DNA of 64,000 nucleotides, taken from contig JAOTOL010001324.1 in assembly GCA_034440575.1 (NCBI GenBank), forward strand, positions 547,501 to 611,500. Reading direction: 5' to 3'. Under the pieces are notes generated by a model. That model made no database searches. It was not told the origin of the DNA and saw nothing but the letters and a program-made list of their open reading frames with translations. How positions within the stretch are numbered: the first letter of the stretch is position 1; every line of letters begins with the position of its first letter. The stretch is from Imbricaverruca yamaguchii (taxonomy: Eukaryota; Arthropoda; Thecostraca; Neoverrucidae). A program made the translations under genes and the position numbers. Shown piece after piece: positions 23,287-35,289 of the stretch.

Positions 23287-24290
23287 GTGTAAGGCGTGCA
23301 AAGCGAGGACTATGACTGGACACCGACTATCGAGGACCATGTGAGGGCACCAGCTGACAAGGCTCAGACTTGGCATGACAGTTGTCGTGCATGTCTAGTC
23401 ATGCTCTGTCTATTGTGTTGTGAAGAAAAACATCTTGACAGGCCATCAAAGTGAAATTGAATACCGAAGACCGATGCGATAACCGAGGACCTATTTCGCA
23501 CGGGCGCAATCAGGGGGACAACTGCGGGCGTGTGATCCTTTCCTCGCTCAAAGCGGTTTTCAACCGAAGGCGCCTCTCAGAGTAGAAAAGGCACCTCATC
23601 CAGATAAATGGTGCCCCATCCGGAGAAATGTCATGCCTCCAGAAAGAAAATACCCTAATAATCAAATTCCCTTCCTCCGCCCTTGCCGGTGTGTGAACTG
23701 TGCGAACGTGCTGTGAATACCGAGGACCGTGTGCGAAGGGTTCCTACCATCAATCACATGCGAGGACCGCTTTATACCCACCCATGTTGTCTTCTCAGAT
23801 GCCCTGTGCGGTACCGTCGCTTATCACATCCACAGCTTAATTATTGTGAGTTTGGTGCCTGCCATCAAGCAGCATGACGCAACTTGACGTCTGGTAGGAA
23901 GCAAACTATATTTCCTGGGGACGTCGAATACTTCCCTTGTAACATAGTTTCAATAATGAGAAGTCACGATCACGGAGCATCGTGAAATTGTGTTCAACAT
24001 TGGATGCTCCTTAGTGCCACCGCATTTCGCCACCCGAGAAGAATTTCCTGAAATACTGAGATAATAATGCCTGCAATGCAATCTGTTCTGCTTCATTTTC
24101 CGCTGCTATCCAGCCTGTGCAGTAGCGGGGAGCAACAATAAGAGGCATTCCATAATATGTACAATGATTTCAATTCCATCTTCAAACCCGAATGCGTCTT
24201 CACAATGTGAAAAAATGCGATAAGATACGATACAGGCTCATCTTCCTTCACCTGTACCCTATTTCACATCGAAGCGCGTGTAATATCTGT
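23287..24290. other. Unassigned sequence
   Basis: GAGGAC(C/T)(A/G)TGTGCGA-like segments recur at 23330, 23490 and 23722, each after a CGA, hinting at an old dispersed or tandem repeat. A short AGGCGCC...GGTGCC segment at 23570-23640 resembles the inner part of MITE family M. No gene was seen. Confidence 0.35.
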
Positions 24291-24292
24291 CA

Positions 24293-27195
24293 GGTTTAGC
24301 AAGGCATATGCGGTAGTGCTCTCGGACAAACAAATTTAATTGATATTTTATGGCATCAGTATTCAGCTATGGACACTGAAAAGCTTAGTGGGCTATGTCA
24401 TTTGCAGCTTATTCTGCGGGGCTAAAAAAAATCATTTCTGAAACAATGGTTTCGGGCGGTGTATTGCGCTCGTCAGCAAAGTATGGTAGATTTGTGTTAA
24501 AATATTTTTTTTTTGGTGGAATAAGATGTATATGAAGGTGACGTAAGGTGAAAGAACAATTTATTTTCTGTGCAAATGCTTACTTTTCAGGTTGTGAGCA
24601 AAATACTGTCAGAAATGGGCTTTAACACGCGCACTGGAGGGGGGGGGGGCGAAATCCGCCCACCCCTCCGGTTTTTCGTAGATAACTCCACATTTTACCG
24701 GCCGATATACGACATTGTTTGTGTACCTGCCAATAAATGACCGACGCGTTGTTTGAAGTAAGAAAAATGAAAATCGACCAAACATTTTTTCGAGATAGAG
24801 GTCGCTAAAGTCAAAAATGTTATCAGCGCCAGATCACAAATATCGGCGCTGATGCGCTTCCCGTATATTAGCAAAAAGGAAGTGTTCTTAGCAAAACTAG
24901 CGACTTGTTTGATGTACATTGTCATGCTACATTGTTCCAGAGTCATGTCAAGTCACCGAGGTCAAGGTCAAGAGGTCAAGTTCAACACGCCCTAGAGGGG
25001 GTATGGCGAAATCCGCCAATCCTTCCGATTTGTCGTACATAACTCCATATTGTACCGGACGATATACACCAACTTTTTCGCGTACATGCTTAGAAATCAC
25101 CGGCGCATTGTCTAAAGCGAGACAAATGGAAATCGGCCGAGAAGTTTTCAAGTTAGGGGCCATTAAAGTAAAAACAATTCGCAGCGCCAGACCACAAAAA
25201 TCGGCGCTGATTCGCTTTCCGTATATTGGCAATAGGGAAGTGTTCTTAACAGCACTAGCGACTTGTTTGATGCATATTGTTATGCTATATAATTTAAAAG
25301 TCATGTTAGGTCACCGAGGTCAAGTCAGGTCAAGTTCATGATAGGCTAATGGAACCAACTTGGTCAACTGGAATGTGTCATAAATGTAAATGACTGTCAT
25401 GCGACTGATGTCACTTTACATGTTTCTCCCTATACATCCCGAAATCTACTGTTTGTCATTGTGTGCCTAAGCGTTTCCATACTTTATTAATGTATTTCAC
25501 TCCTGTCTTTACGAAGCCGATTGTGCCGAGCCGCCCAACGGAGCAGTCGGGATGGGAGCCGGTTCCAGTAACTGGAGCAGGTAATGACCTAATAAAGTGC
25601 TCCTATATAGGTGACCTGAGATCAAATGGCGTATCTGACATCTGTTTTGTATCATTAGTAATATCCAAAACATCATTAATGCCAATTTTGGAGCATTTAA
25701 ACACAACCACAGCGATCCATAACAATGACAAGCCAAGCCACGCAAAACCAGAAAATTGTGCTATTTTGACCTCATTTCACCTTGAAGATATTTACCTAAG
25801 GTCACGAACTTTGCACACAATAGAGTTCACTAGCGTGCCCATCCACCTTGTGAATTTCGTTGCACTAGCCTTCATAGGAGCTGTGATCTTAGGGGGGGGG
25901 GCGGAATCCCTCCTCCAGTGCGCGTTATTTTCAGAGGCCCTCCAGGGCGCGTGTTAAGTTATGTAACATAGTGTAAAAAGAAATGTTTGTAAAAATGGAA
26001 CATAACCTAACGTAACCTAGCAAAACCTAGATTTCGAAGAAAAAAATTAGAAAAATGTGGAGCAACTTGTTTTCTAAAATTTCTCAAATTTAAAAAGAAA
26101 CTTAGCCCAGCCTAACGTAACCTAACCTTACCTAAGATACTTTTGAAGAAACGAAAACCAATAAAAACATTGTGATTTTTTTTCCTCTTCGGAAACTTCG
26201 GTACTGTTGTTATTATTGTATTGATAGTAAGAAGAAGAAAAAAATTGCGCGCATTTGCCTCCATCAAGCAAACAAATGGTTTGGTTAGGTAAAGATAGTT
26301 TAAGTTTTTAGTTTGATTTTTGTAAAGAAAAACAAATCAAAAACAAATCCACAATTGTTCTCATTTGTACCGAAACTAAGTGGTCCCATCATCCTAGGCA
26401 CCTTCATAACCATGTCATTCTGAAGAAGTATTCCAAGGAATTTTGAAGCACCATTTAGTTTGTATATACAAATAATGCCGAATTAATTAATGAATAATAC
26501 CGATCGTATATATAAATAGTACCGAATTTATTGGCTAAAAATGCTCTAGAACTTATATTATCACCACCTCTTGTTGCTACTAGATAGTTGTAAATGCGTA
26601 CCCTAGATGGGCCACCATGGCTCTTTATAAATTTTGTCACGTTATGGCTTTATGGTATTATTATGGAAAACTTCATTGATTTATTGATAATTATGCAGCT
26701 ATTGGAGCAGCTCCTTACATCACCATTACTGGCACTGTGCCATGGAAGACTAAACTGGGATACACGTAGAACTTGCATAGCAAATGAAAGAAATTATCTG
26801 GGTAAGCTTGGGTGGGTTTATTTAGTATTGTTCTCATTTAAGGTGTGCATGGTAACAGTTTTCACACATTTTCCTCCGTGAAGCAAACAACTGGGTTAGA
26901 CTACATCAGTTTAGGGTTTTAGTTGGAAAATTTGAGATTTAAATAAAAACCCCATATTTGTATTGATATTTCAACCCTTTGCTAAATATTTGAATGGCTA
27001 GATGAGGTTAGGTTAGGGCAGGTTAAGGTTTGGTATATTTCAGTTGGGAAAGGTTGAGAACAATTATCTTGTTTTTTCACTTCTTGTGTTCGTGGTGGGG
27101 GATATGGTTGCCTCAAAGGGAGGTTAAGCTATGTTTTGTTATGTTCTTTTTTGTTTGTTTCACGCTATTTGTCATGATATATTTGTGCCTGCGTG
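24293..27195 (+). mobile_element. Repeat family E, copy 1 (with the 357-bp repeat block inside)
   Basis: 24293-24620 matches 39510-39850 and, inverted, 52070-52410 (for example TATTCAGCTATGGACACTG and CTTAGTGGGCTATG). 25960-26450 matches 39848-40475, and 26480-27190 matches 41711-42420 (for example ATACCGAATTTAT, AGATGGGCCACCATG, ATTATGGA). The order is conserved, so these are copies of one long unit of at least 2 kb. It encodes no recognisable protein. The block 24636-25960 is extra in this copy and looks inserted. Confidence 0.75.
24636..25340 (+). repeat. Tandem pair of a 357-bp unit, related to family F
   Basis: The two units begin GCGAAATCCGCC at 24649 and 25006 and end in GGTCAAG(A)GGTCAAGTTCA. 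They share blocks such as ATAACTCCA, ACTAGCGACTTGTTTGATG and CAGCGCCAGA. Divergence is clearly visible, so the duplication is old. The layout (GGGG..CCGCC, TTTTTCGTAGATA..., AGGTCA cluster) parallels the left end of family F at 37500 and 40900, suggesting distant kinship. Confidence 0.8.
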
Positions 27196-28255
27196 GCGAC
27201 GCCACCCAGGCAGTGGCGTCGCCACGAAATTCTTCCAGGGGAGGGGGGCAAGATCGAAAGGGGGCCTCCTGCTCCCCGAAAAGGGGCCTCCATTGTGTTA
27301 GGACCTCCTATTTTTTTTAGGCCCTTTCAATTCATATTCATGTAGATTTCATATTAATGTACTGTTTGTTCTTGGCATGGTGCATTATTTACTCAACCCG
27401 CAATAGCAATAATCATTATTTTTCGCTGACAACTGGGCCATACTAGGGTATGAAAAAGTAATATGTGGATAAATACCTGAGTATCAAAAACAACCAACAT
27501 CTCAATGTTTTCTTTCACAAAAGAGTCTTCCGGCTGCCCTCTAGATTGCAGCGAGGCTGATGCTAAGCATATCTTACAGATATCTCCCATTGATCAACCC
27601 ACTGTTATGTCCTCCAAGAATAACTGAACATAGTTGGATTCATCACTACTGTTATTTACTACCACCAGCTTGATGCCCTAAGCAAAGCTTAAGCGACCAT
27701 TTCTCAGTCCCAAGACGATAATTTCGCGAAGGTGAAAACAGGAAGTGCGTTGCATTGGTTTTCTGATTGGGAAATCTTAGGAATTTTCATTTGGAGCTGG
27801 CTGCAAGGCACCTGTCAAACAAGCTAGAATAACAACTTCTTTGCGAATAAATTCACGCGCCTGGGATTTCGACCGCCATTTTGTCACCGGGGCCCTATCG
27901 AAATGAGATGATAAGTGATCAACAAAATTATCCTGTGGAGGGGCCTAATCTACCACTATCGTTCCTGATTCGTCGGATTTCAACCATAACTTCCCACCCA
28001 ATTCTACGGTTTTATTTTGGTATCCTTGAAAAACAAACCCACATTGCTGAAATTACACCTATTCCACAACAACCGGATCGGTATCCGAAAATGTCAAGCT
28101 GGAGCCCTCCAAAATTAGGAGGGATTCCCCAAAAATAAATGTCAGGGTCAGTAAAGTGGCTCTGGAGCACAGAACATATTACCAGATGCCTTCACAAATT
28201 GTGTACGCCGCCGAAAAACATACCGAATCTCGAAAAATCGAGATAGTATTGTAGG
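27196..28255 (+). mobile_element. Repeat family G, copy A (left end)
   Basis: It starts CAGTGGCGTCGCCACGAAAT at 27210 and matches 45976-47405 throughout, for example CAAAAGAGTCTTCCGGCTGC (27518) against the related 46250 region, ACAACCGGATCGGTATCCG (28068) and ATATTACCAGATGCCTTCAC (28178). It loses similarity after about 28255. Directly before it, CGTGGCGACGCCACCC is an inverted copy of the same terminus. Confidence 0.75.
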
Positions 28256-28425
28256 GGTGGCGGCTCTGCCGTCGGTGGGGTGTCCGGGGTGGTGGCGGGT
28301 GGGTGTGGTGAGTGGGGTGGGGGTGTATGGGTGTATGGGTGTGTGGGTGTGTGGAATGTATTTTAGATAAACTGTGTGTTAAGGGGGTGTGTACAATGTA
28401 TTATCCATGCAGCCTAAACTAAACT
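28256..28425. repeat. G/T-rich simple sequence
   Basis: GGTGG-, GGGTG- and GGGTGTGT-type units with no fixed period. Strand-asymmetric G runs could form quadruplexes. Confidence 0.8.
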
Positions 28426-31140
28426 GAAACTGGTATGATGTGTGAAGTGAGTGTAGACAATTTATTCTTGATGCAGCCTAAACTCGAATGGAACTGATTG
28501 AACTACTTGAACTGACTACTAAACTTATTGAGGGCTTGACCTAACTCACCCCTTTGTTCATTGGGTCTATGTCAGTGGTGCATTATGTTGTTTTTTCAAC
28601 GCCAATCCCACCACACATCCCCAAACCCCAGTCGTCGTGATGTTGGTTTGAGTTGCCGTCCCTAACACGAAGTTATATATGTGCGAGGTCAAAGTTTTGG
28701 GAACACCATATAGGTAAGTGAGAGTCTTTAGCCAGATTATAATTAATACGTTGCATTAGAGAATTGATGATAATGACATTCACCATTGGTTTAACTGACA
28801 TGTCCCGTGTTGGGACTTTTTGGACGCTAGTAGTTGTATAATTTTGTGCAATGTTCCGCACGAAATAGGTGCCTGTGTTGAGCCCCAAGCGGCTTCCGCT
28901 GATCCTTAAATCTACCTACTCACGTTCATTCCCCTCATTCACTTCACATTCGCTCGCCCCATTCATGCTCTCCTTATCAATTAATTAATTGCTTGGTCCC
29001 CAAATTTAGCTCCCGACCCCCCCCCCCTTTCAGCGGTACACAAACACATAGATCGACGGACCAATGCTCTAATTTTGATGGTATTACCGGCCCGAACAAG
29101 TAAACCTTTCACTGCCAATCATGGCTGGCCTAGCCATTATTAGCAGCGTTTCTCGCCTGGACAAAGTCTTAACTGCAACGAGGGGGCTCATCGTACTGAC
29201 TCCGAGGGCTGATACAAGTGTTCTGATGTCTTTGACCGACACACCTAACCTTAAGTTCGATCGATGCCGCGCCGGGCCTTATTCGTCGTACACTTGCGAC
29301 CAGGTCTGACATAACCAACGGGCGGGCACGGATCCCTACCAGGTTGGTCACGTACCCGGTCGTCTTTATATCCTAGCCGGCCCTATGAGTTTTGGCCTTG
29401 GGGTCTTACGGCATGCCAAACCCGTCCATCATGCCCCTCGAACTGTCTGCACCAACCGTGCCCACGTGCAGGGTTCGGGGGTGGACAAACCACCGGGCAG
29501 TGTTTTGCCAATACCCTATAGTCCGGCGCCAGACTTCCGGCGGACGCACTGTGGTGGCCCCTTTACCAGCCCCTCCCACATGCATACCATGTTCGCCACC
29601 TCACCTGCACCTCTGGATCGCAGAGGTCAGCGTGATTTTGCGGGCAAAGATCCAGAGCAGGTGAACTAATACCCCAGAAGTGTCCGTTCATCGCACCCTC
29701 TGGCAATCAGGCCTTAACCAAACGCGCGTCATATATATAACAGCAATAATATTTTAGGCAATTTAACTGGCTTCAACATTCACCACCGTCGCTCGGGAAA
29801 ACGTTCAGTCCATAGGAGGACGGCTCGCAGGTCGGCTGCCTCGCTTATAAATTTACCTCATCGTACAGATTAATATCAGGCACGATCCAAGCATAACTGT
29901 GTAAATAATTCCACCTTGTCGGGAAGTACTCATGGTACGATCTCCGTCTACGGGTCGGCTGTTGATGACCCGGTCAGAGCGCGCGCACCCCTCATCACCC
30001 GCGGCACGGCCGCCATTTCAATTCTGGACGTAAATATCCTCCCCTCCTCGCGCCTGGTCGCTGAGGTATTTACTACGCGGGCACCGTTCGTTAGGGTCGT
30101 AGGTCTGACGTCATCCATTGCAGCACCCTATCTTATTTTATCCGGCCCTCCTCTACCGCTCCTGCAGTCCGTCACTGTCGAAATTCCACCACCGGTCTTT
30201 GCTGATGCCACTAGAGAATTTATATGATTACTGTAATATATTTGCCCTTACATACACCGCATCGCATCGCATTACGCACAGTCTGCTCATATACCTCCCG
30301 CCATCTCCAACATCTCCGTCCACCTCGCAAAAAAAAACCCAATTGGGGTTGACGCACCCTAAAACCCTAATAATAATAATAATCCGTCCACCTCCTCCTC
30401 ATCCTAAACTTATCCTATTTGGTCCCCCCCCCCCATGAGACAGGTCGCTCTCAGCAAGGAATTTGGTGAGAAGGCAGAAGCCGCGGAAGATAATTTAGGT
30501 TGGTTCGGTGGGAAAGAGGATGACACTCCAGAAGTTTAGCACTCACATTTCCGATGGTGAGTGGCGAGTGGCCTTGGCTGAGTGCTTCTTCTCCTCCATC
30601 CGAAAACTCAGCCATCGGGCCACCGCTGGACGGCCCTCAGGCGTCCGTCCGGCGTCCACCTCCGCTTGTGTCCCAGACCCTTCTCCCTGCGTCTCTCCTT
30701 CCTTTCTCTCCTGTCCTGTTCTGTTCTGTTTTCTTGAATTTGCTATTGCTCCGCCTCTTTTTTTCCTGTACCCACTCCCAGGGCTTCGGGGGTGAGTTCG
30801 CGCTCCTGATTGGTTTTGTTTTTTCTGGCTTGGGTGGCGACGTCTTCATGTCCGGGCCACCGACCTCACGGGTCGATGACCCTTCTTCCGGGGTGCTTGC
30901 ACCACCAGTACCCTCGCGGAGGTGCCGAGTCGTTACCCGGGTTTGCCCCGGATGTTATTGCCGGGACCGCCCCTTTGATCTTGGGCGCCGGCGCAACTAG
31001 CATGTGCGTTTGTTGACGGAACCGCCGCTTTGACGTAGGCGTCGGCGCCACACTCGGGCGCTTTCCGGGCAAGTGTTTGTGCGGGACGGGTAAGACGGCC
31101 AGGATCTGACTGGATGTCTGGCGGCCTGTTCGGATAGGAA
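28426..31140. other. Unassigned; GC-richer block with open but unrecognised frames
   Basis: Between about 29050 and 31100 composition is higher in GC and CpG than in the flanks. Open frames occur at 29385-29669, 29916-30227 and 30554-31000, but none has a domain I recognise and their codon use looks arbitrary. A CCCTAA-like trace (CACCCTAAAACCCTAATAATAATAATAAT) is at 30354-30382. It may contain an unrecognised element or exons; I cannot support either. Confidence 0.3.
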
Positions 31141-31189
31141 AGTATACAAATTTGGGTGCCGAAAAATGTAAGCCTCCTTACAGTATACA

Positions 31190-31775
31190 AATACATGGCG
31201 CCAGGGTCTCTAAATGTCGGGCCGGAATTCGGACTTTTGAGAGAGAACAAATCAGAAACGATCCACAAAAATCGCATTGCGCCCAGAAAACTGGCGTTGG
31301 GTACCTGGAACTATACGCCTGGGAGCGATAAGTCAGGCTGGGACACATAAAAATCGCTCCGAAGCCCCAAAACCGAACTAGGGCCCACAAATGTGCGTGA
31401 GAAGCCCCCAAATAAACACAGCGGGACCCCAAGAGCACAACGGGGGTCGAAAAACAACTGACGCTCTAAAGCACACAATCTCCCAAAAATTGACAGGATC
31501 TTAAAACATGCGTTGCAGACCTAAATAAACATACATGGAGCTCTAAAGCTCTAACACTCATACATGGAGCTCTACAAAGTACACTGGAAGCTCTTAAGGC
31601 ACGCAGGGACCATGCTAACGCACAAGGGTCTGAAAAAGTGGCTGGAATTACAAAAGGCAAAATGGTTCCAAATCGAACAAAAGGACCAGGGGCTAAATAA
31701 GCACATCGGGATCTTCGAAAACGCCCTGACACGTAAAAATATTATCGGTGCATAAAAACAACAAAATCCTAAAAC
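31190..31775 (-). repeat. Repeat family G, inverted arm (partner of 32295-32880)
   Basis: The reverse complement of this stretch aligns along its length with 32295-32880: CGTTTTCGAAGATCCCGATGT, GCAACGCATG, TTTTTGGGAGA, GACGCACATTTGTG, ACCCAACGCCAGTTTT and CCCTGGCGCCA occur in the same order. The two arms are about 590 bp each and separated by about 520 bp (31776-32294). Confidence 0.8.
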
Positions 31776-32294
31776 GAGCATGAGTTGTATTCATGTATTA
31801 AACCCCCAAATGGAATTCAAAATATATTACCCATCAATTTGAAATGTAAAGTTTCCCAATTTCAGGCATCCCAGTTCATATTACCTGGTCGCCACGACGC
31901 CAGCGTTTGCGCACGTGCACACTCATTTTGCGCATTCGGTGCATTCGCAACACTTCGTACGATGCTGCGGCTCCTCGTAGGCCTTCTGCCTTTCGCTAAT
32001 TACTGTCACATGATAAACTGGCGCCATATTTGACGTGCTGCAATGCTTAGTATGGGCGCTCGCTGCGAAAAGTCCAGTAATTAAATCCGATCATTAATTT
32101 CCTAACTCCTACTTTTTCTGGTAGCTATGAAATGCAAATTCCGCTCAGCTTTAATGCACCTGATATCATTGCTGCTATCCTCCGAGAATGGCTGCCGAAC
32201 CGAGGCCCTTCCTCAGTGTTCTTTGTTGGGCCCGCTGCGTCTTTCTGTGCAGCGGCCTAATGCATTTTCGAAACCCCTCTTCGTTTCAGTGTAT
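31776..32294. other. Spacer of the large inverted repeat
   Basis: Ordinary-looking sequence with no gene or repeat recognised, lying between the two G-family arms. Confidence 0.4.
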
Positions 32295-35289
32295 TGTCGC
32301 TTTTTTGGACACCGATGATATTTTTTAACGCGTCATGGCGTTTTCGAAGATCCCGATGTCTTCATGTAACGCCCGGTGCTTTTGTTCGTTTTGGAACCAT
32401 GTTGCCATTTGCGGTCTCGGTCTCTTTTGCAGACCTGGTGCGTCCTTATGACCTCTGTGTGCCATAAGAGCTTCCTGTGTATTTTTTAGAGGTCCAGGTA
32501 TGTTTATTTATGACTGCAACGCATGCATTAAGACCCTGTCACTTTTTGGGAGACTATGTGCGTTTTGGAGGGCCTGTTGTATTGTCGGCCCCCGTCATGC
32601 TCTTAGGTTCCTGTTGTGTTTTTTGGGGTTTCTGACGCACATTTGTGGTGCTCCAGTACGATTTTGTGGCTTCGGTGCGGTGCTTCTTAGTCCCAGCGCG
32701 ATTTATCGCGCCCAGGCGCGTGGTTCGGGGACCCAACGCCAGTTTTTTTGGGCTCAATTAGATTTGTATGGATTTTTTGTTGTTGTTGTAATTTCCGAAT
32801 CCCGCCTGATTTTTCAAGTCCCTGGCGCCACGTTCTTGCATCTCACCTCGATTTTGTAAAGATTCGGTATGTTCTTAACTGTCATACGGAATTGGTGAAG
32901 GCATCTGGTTGCATGTTCGGCGCTCCAGAGCCATGTTCTTGAACAGGACATCCATTTTGTTAAATCCATTCTTATTTTGGAAGGCTCCGGCTTTATTCTT
33001 TTTGGATACCGATTTGGTTTTCGTGGTCACACTGTTCTTACGTATGGGCCTAAACGCCAATTTTGTGGAGCTTCGACGGGACTACCGATGGGATTTGTGG
33101 TTCCCGAGTGCGATATTTTTGGGGATAGATTTGAGTTTGTGGGAAGTGTTGTACTTAGCTGTTGTCCCAACGCGATTTTGGCGGTTCTCATTGCAAGTTT
33201 TCGAGCCTCGGAACGAGTTTTCGGGGGCCCGAAGTACTTATTTGGATACCCCTGCGCGAATTCTGGTGGACCGACACGAATTTTGGTGACCCTAGTGCGA
33301 GTTTTGGAGCTCGGCACGATCCTTGAGAGTTTATGCCTCAGGATAGAGGAGGAATTTTCCCCTTTGATATGAACTGTGGCCACTGAAGGAGTATATTTTT
33401 GTCCCAGAGTCACGTTCCGGTTAAGAATTTATTTTTGGAGCAGCTGCGACTTTTGTGGCCCGGCGCTCCCTTCTGGGCCTCCAGGGTGATTTTCAAGGGC
33501 TGCGACGTGATTTTTGTATATAGTCCAATGTGATCTGTTGGGCCCCTACGTCATTTTCTTGGATCCCTAGCGCGAGCTTTAGCTGCCTCGACACCTTTTT
33601 GGGTCTAAAACGCTTTAGGGGTTTTGGCATCATTGTTGGTCCCCAGAGTTGGAGTGTTTTTTGTTGTTGTGTTTTTGTGTGTTTGTGAGTGTTTTTCAGA
33701 GTTGACCCATGTCCGGAGTGTTTTTCGTTGCTCTGTCTTCATTTGTTTTGGTCCCATTGAGACTGTTTTGGAATGGTACGACCCGTCTTTCCACTATATT
33801 TATTTTCATGGTCCGTTCGTAAATTTTCGGTACACCCAGGCTCAGCGTGATTTTCAGGGTCCCCGGCCGGATTGTTTTGGTCCATGCCATAAATGTGAAA
33901 CACCCCGGCACGACTTTTACCATCTCTTAGGGGCTTCTTGCAAATTATAGGCCTCATGTCGCGCCATAAGTATCTAGTCCCACTTCCTGAAGACTACCGG
34001 TTTTCAACGTCTTATGTCCTACCCTCTTCTATATTAAATGTCTTCCTCTCTCGTCTTGAAGGACATTCTCTTACATCCTTGGGCCCTTTATCATGGTATG
34101 GGGCTTCTTCTCATGTCCCAGGAGCATTATCTGCCAAATTAGGGGCCTCCTGCCACGCCTCTTGGACCTCCTCCTTAATCCTGGCAAAGCCTTACCAGTC
34201 TTGAGGGAATCTTCAATTTTGGAAACCTCACTTCACACCTGTTACCACTCCCATCTTAAGGGCCTCCTCTCATTTTCCTGGAAATCTTTCTGGTCTTCGG
34301 GGCCTCATTCAGTCCTGTAGACATACTCATTTTTGAGGGGACTCCTCTCGAGTCCGGCAGGGCCCTCATTTCTCTTCTAGTGTCCTTTTTCAAATTAGTG
34401 GCCTCCTCTTATGTCTTGGGGACCTCTTGCTCTGCGCTTTGATTCTGACATCGCCCATCTGAAGGGTGGTATTTTATCTCCTGGTGGACTCCTATTCTCT
34501 CCCAGGCTCTTCCTCTTCCAAATTAAACACAACCTTTCTTATCTCAGTGGTCTTGTTATTTCCCGGGGATCTTCTTGGCCATCTGCGAAGCTTCTTTTCC
34601 GCCTGGGAGCTATCTCTCCTATCCAATGGCCTTTCTCTCCAATTTTAGGGCCACCTCGTTCATCATGGGGTCTTATTTCCAACCTTGTATCGTCCTCTTC
34701 CGCATTAGGTGCCTCCTGCCATGTTTCTGGATCCTCCTTTTCTATTCTGGTGGAGCCTTACTCGTTGTGGTGCCTATTTTTGCGTCTCCGAAACCTAATC
34801 TCATATCCACTGGCTTTCTTTTCCGTCATAGGGCCTCCTCTCACTTTCTGGGGCCTCCCTTCCCCTATTGGGCCTCATTTGCAATTCTGGGGGCCTCCGT
34901 GCCAATTTTTGGCCCTCTCTTGATTTCTGGGGCCTCCTACCCTCTCCTAGGTGACTCCTTTTAAAAATTATGGGACTCCTTTCACGTCTTGAAGTCATCC
35001 TCATCTGTGTTTGGAGCCTCATTATTCTCTTAGCAGGTTGCTTTTGCGTCCTTGTCTTAAATTTTCCCTTCTAGGGTACTCATATTTCCAGGGGACCTCG
35101 TTATCAGTCTTGGATCCACCTCGACAGCATCATCTTCTGTCCCGTCGGGCTCCTTGCTCACCTTTTGTATTATGCATTTCCGCATAGTGGTCTCCTCGAC
35201 TTACAGAGGACGCACCCCCAAGTCTTAAGGCAAGGGGTGGGGACGATAGCCCCCGCTGCCCCCACCCCGGTAGCGACGTCCCTGCTCCG
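32295..35289 (+). mobile_element. Repeat family G, copy B (with right terminus)
   Basis: It begins with the inverted-repeat arm. From 32660 onwards it aligns with copy D (47410-49250) in the same order: GCGCGTGGTTC, GGGACCCA, ATCCATTCTTATTTT, CAGAGTCACGTTCCGGTTAAGAATT against CCTACAATGACATTCCGGTTAAGAATT, and CTTGCAAATTATAGGCCTCAT. It passes from a degenerate repeat built on GCGA(T)TTTTGGGGCCC into a degenerate 21-bp satellite (from about 33950). It ends CCCCACCCCGGTAGCGACGTCCCTG at 35289, an inverted form of the CAGTGGCGTCGCCAC start. Phe/Leu/Pro-rich frames in it are by-products of the repeat. Confidence 0.7.

Noticed and set aside
29385..30227. Possible protein-coding exons in a GC-rich block
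   Set aside because: Open frames without a recognisable domain, splice sites or consistent codon use. Kept only as unassigned.
30354..30385. CCCTAA-type telomeric sequence
   Set aside because: Only two imperfect copies followed by (TAA)n.
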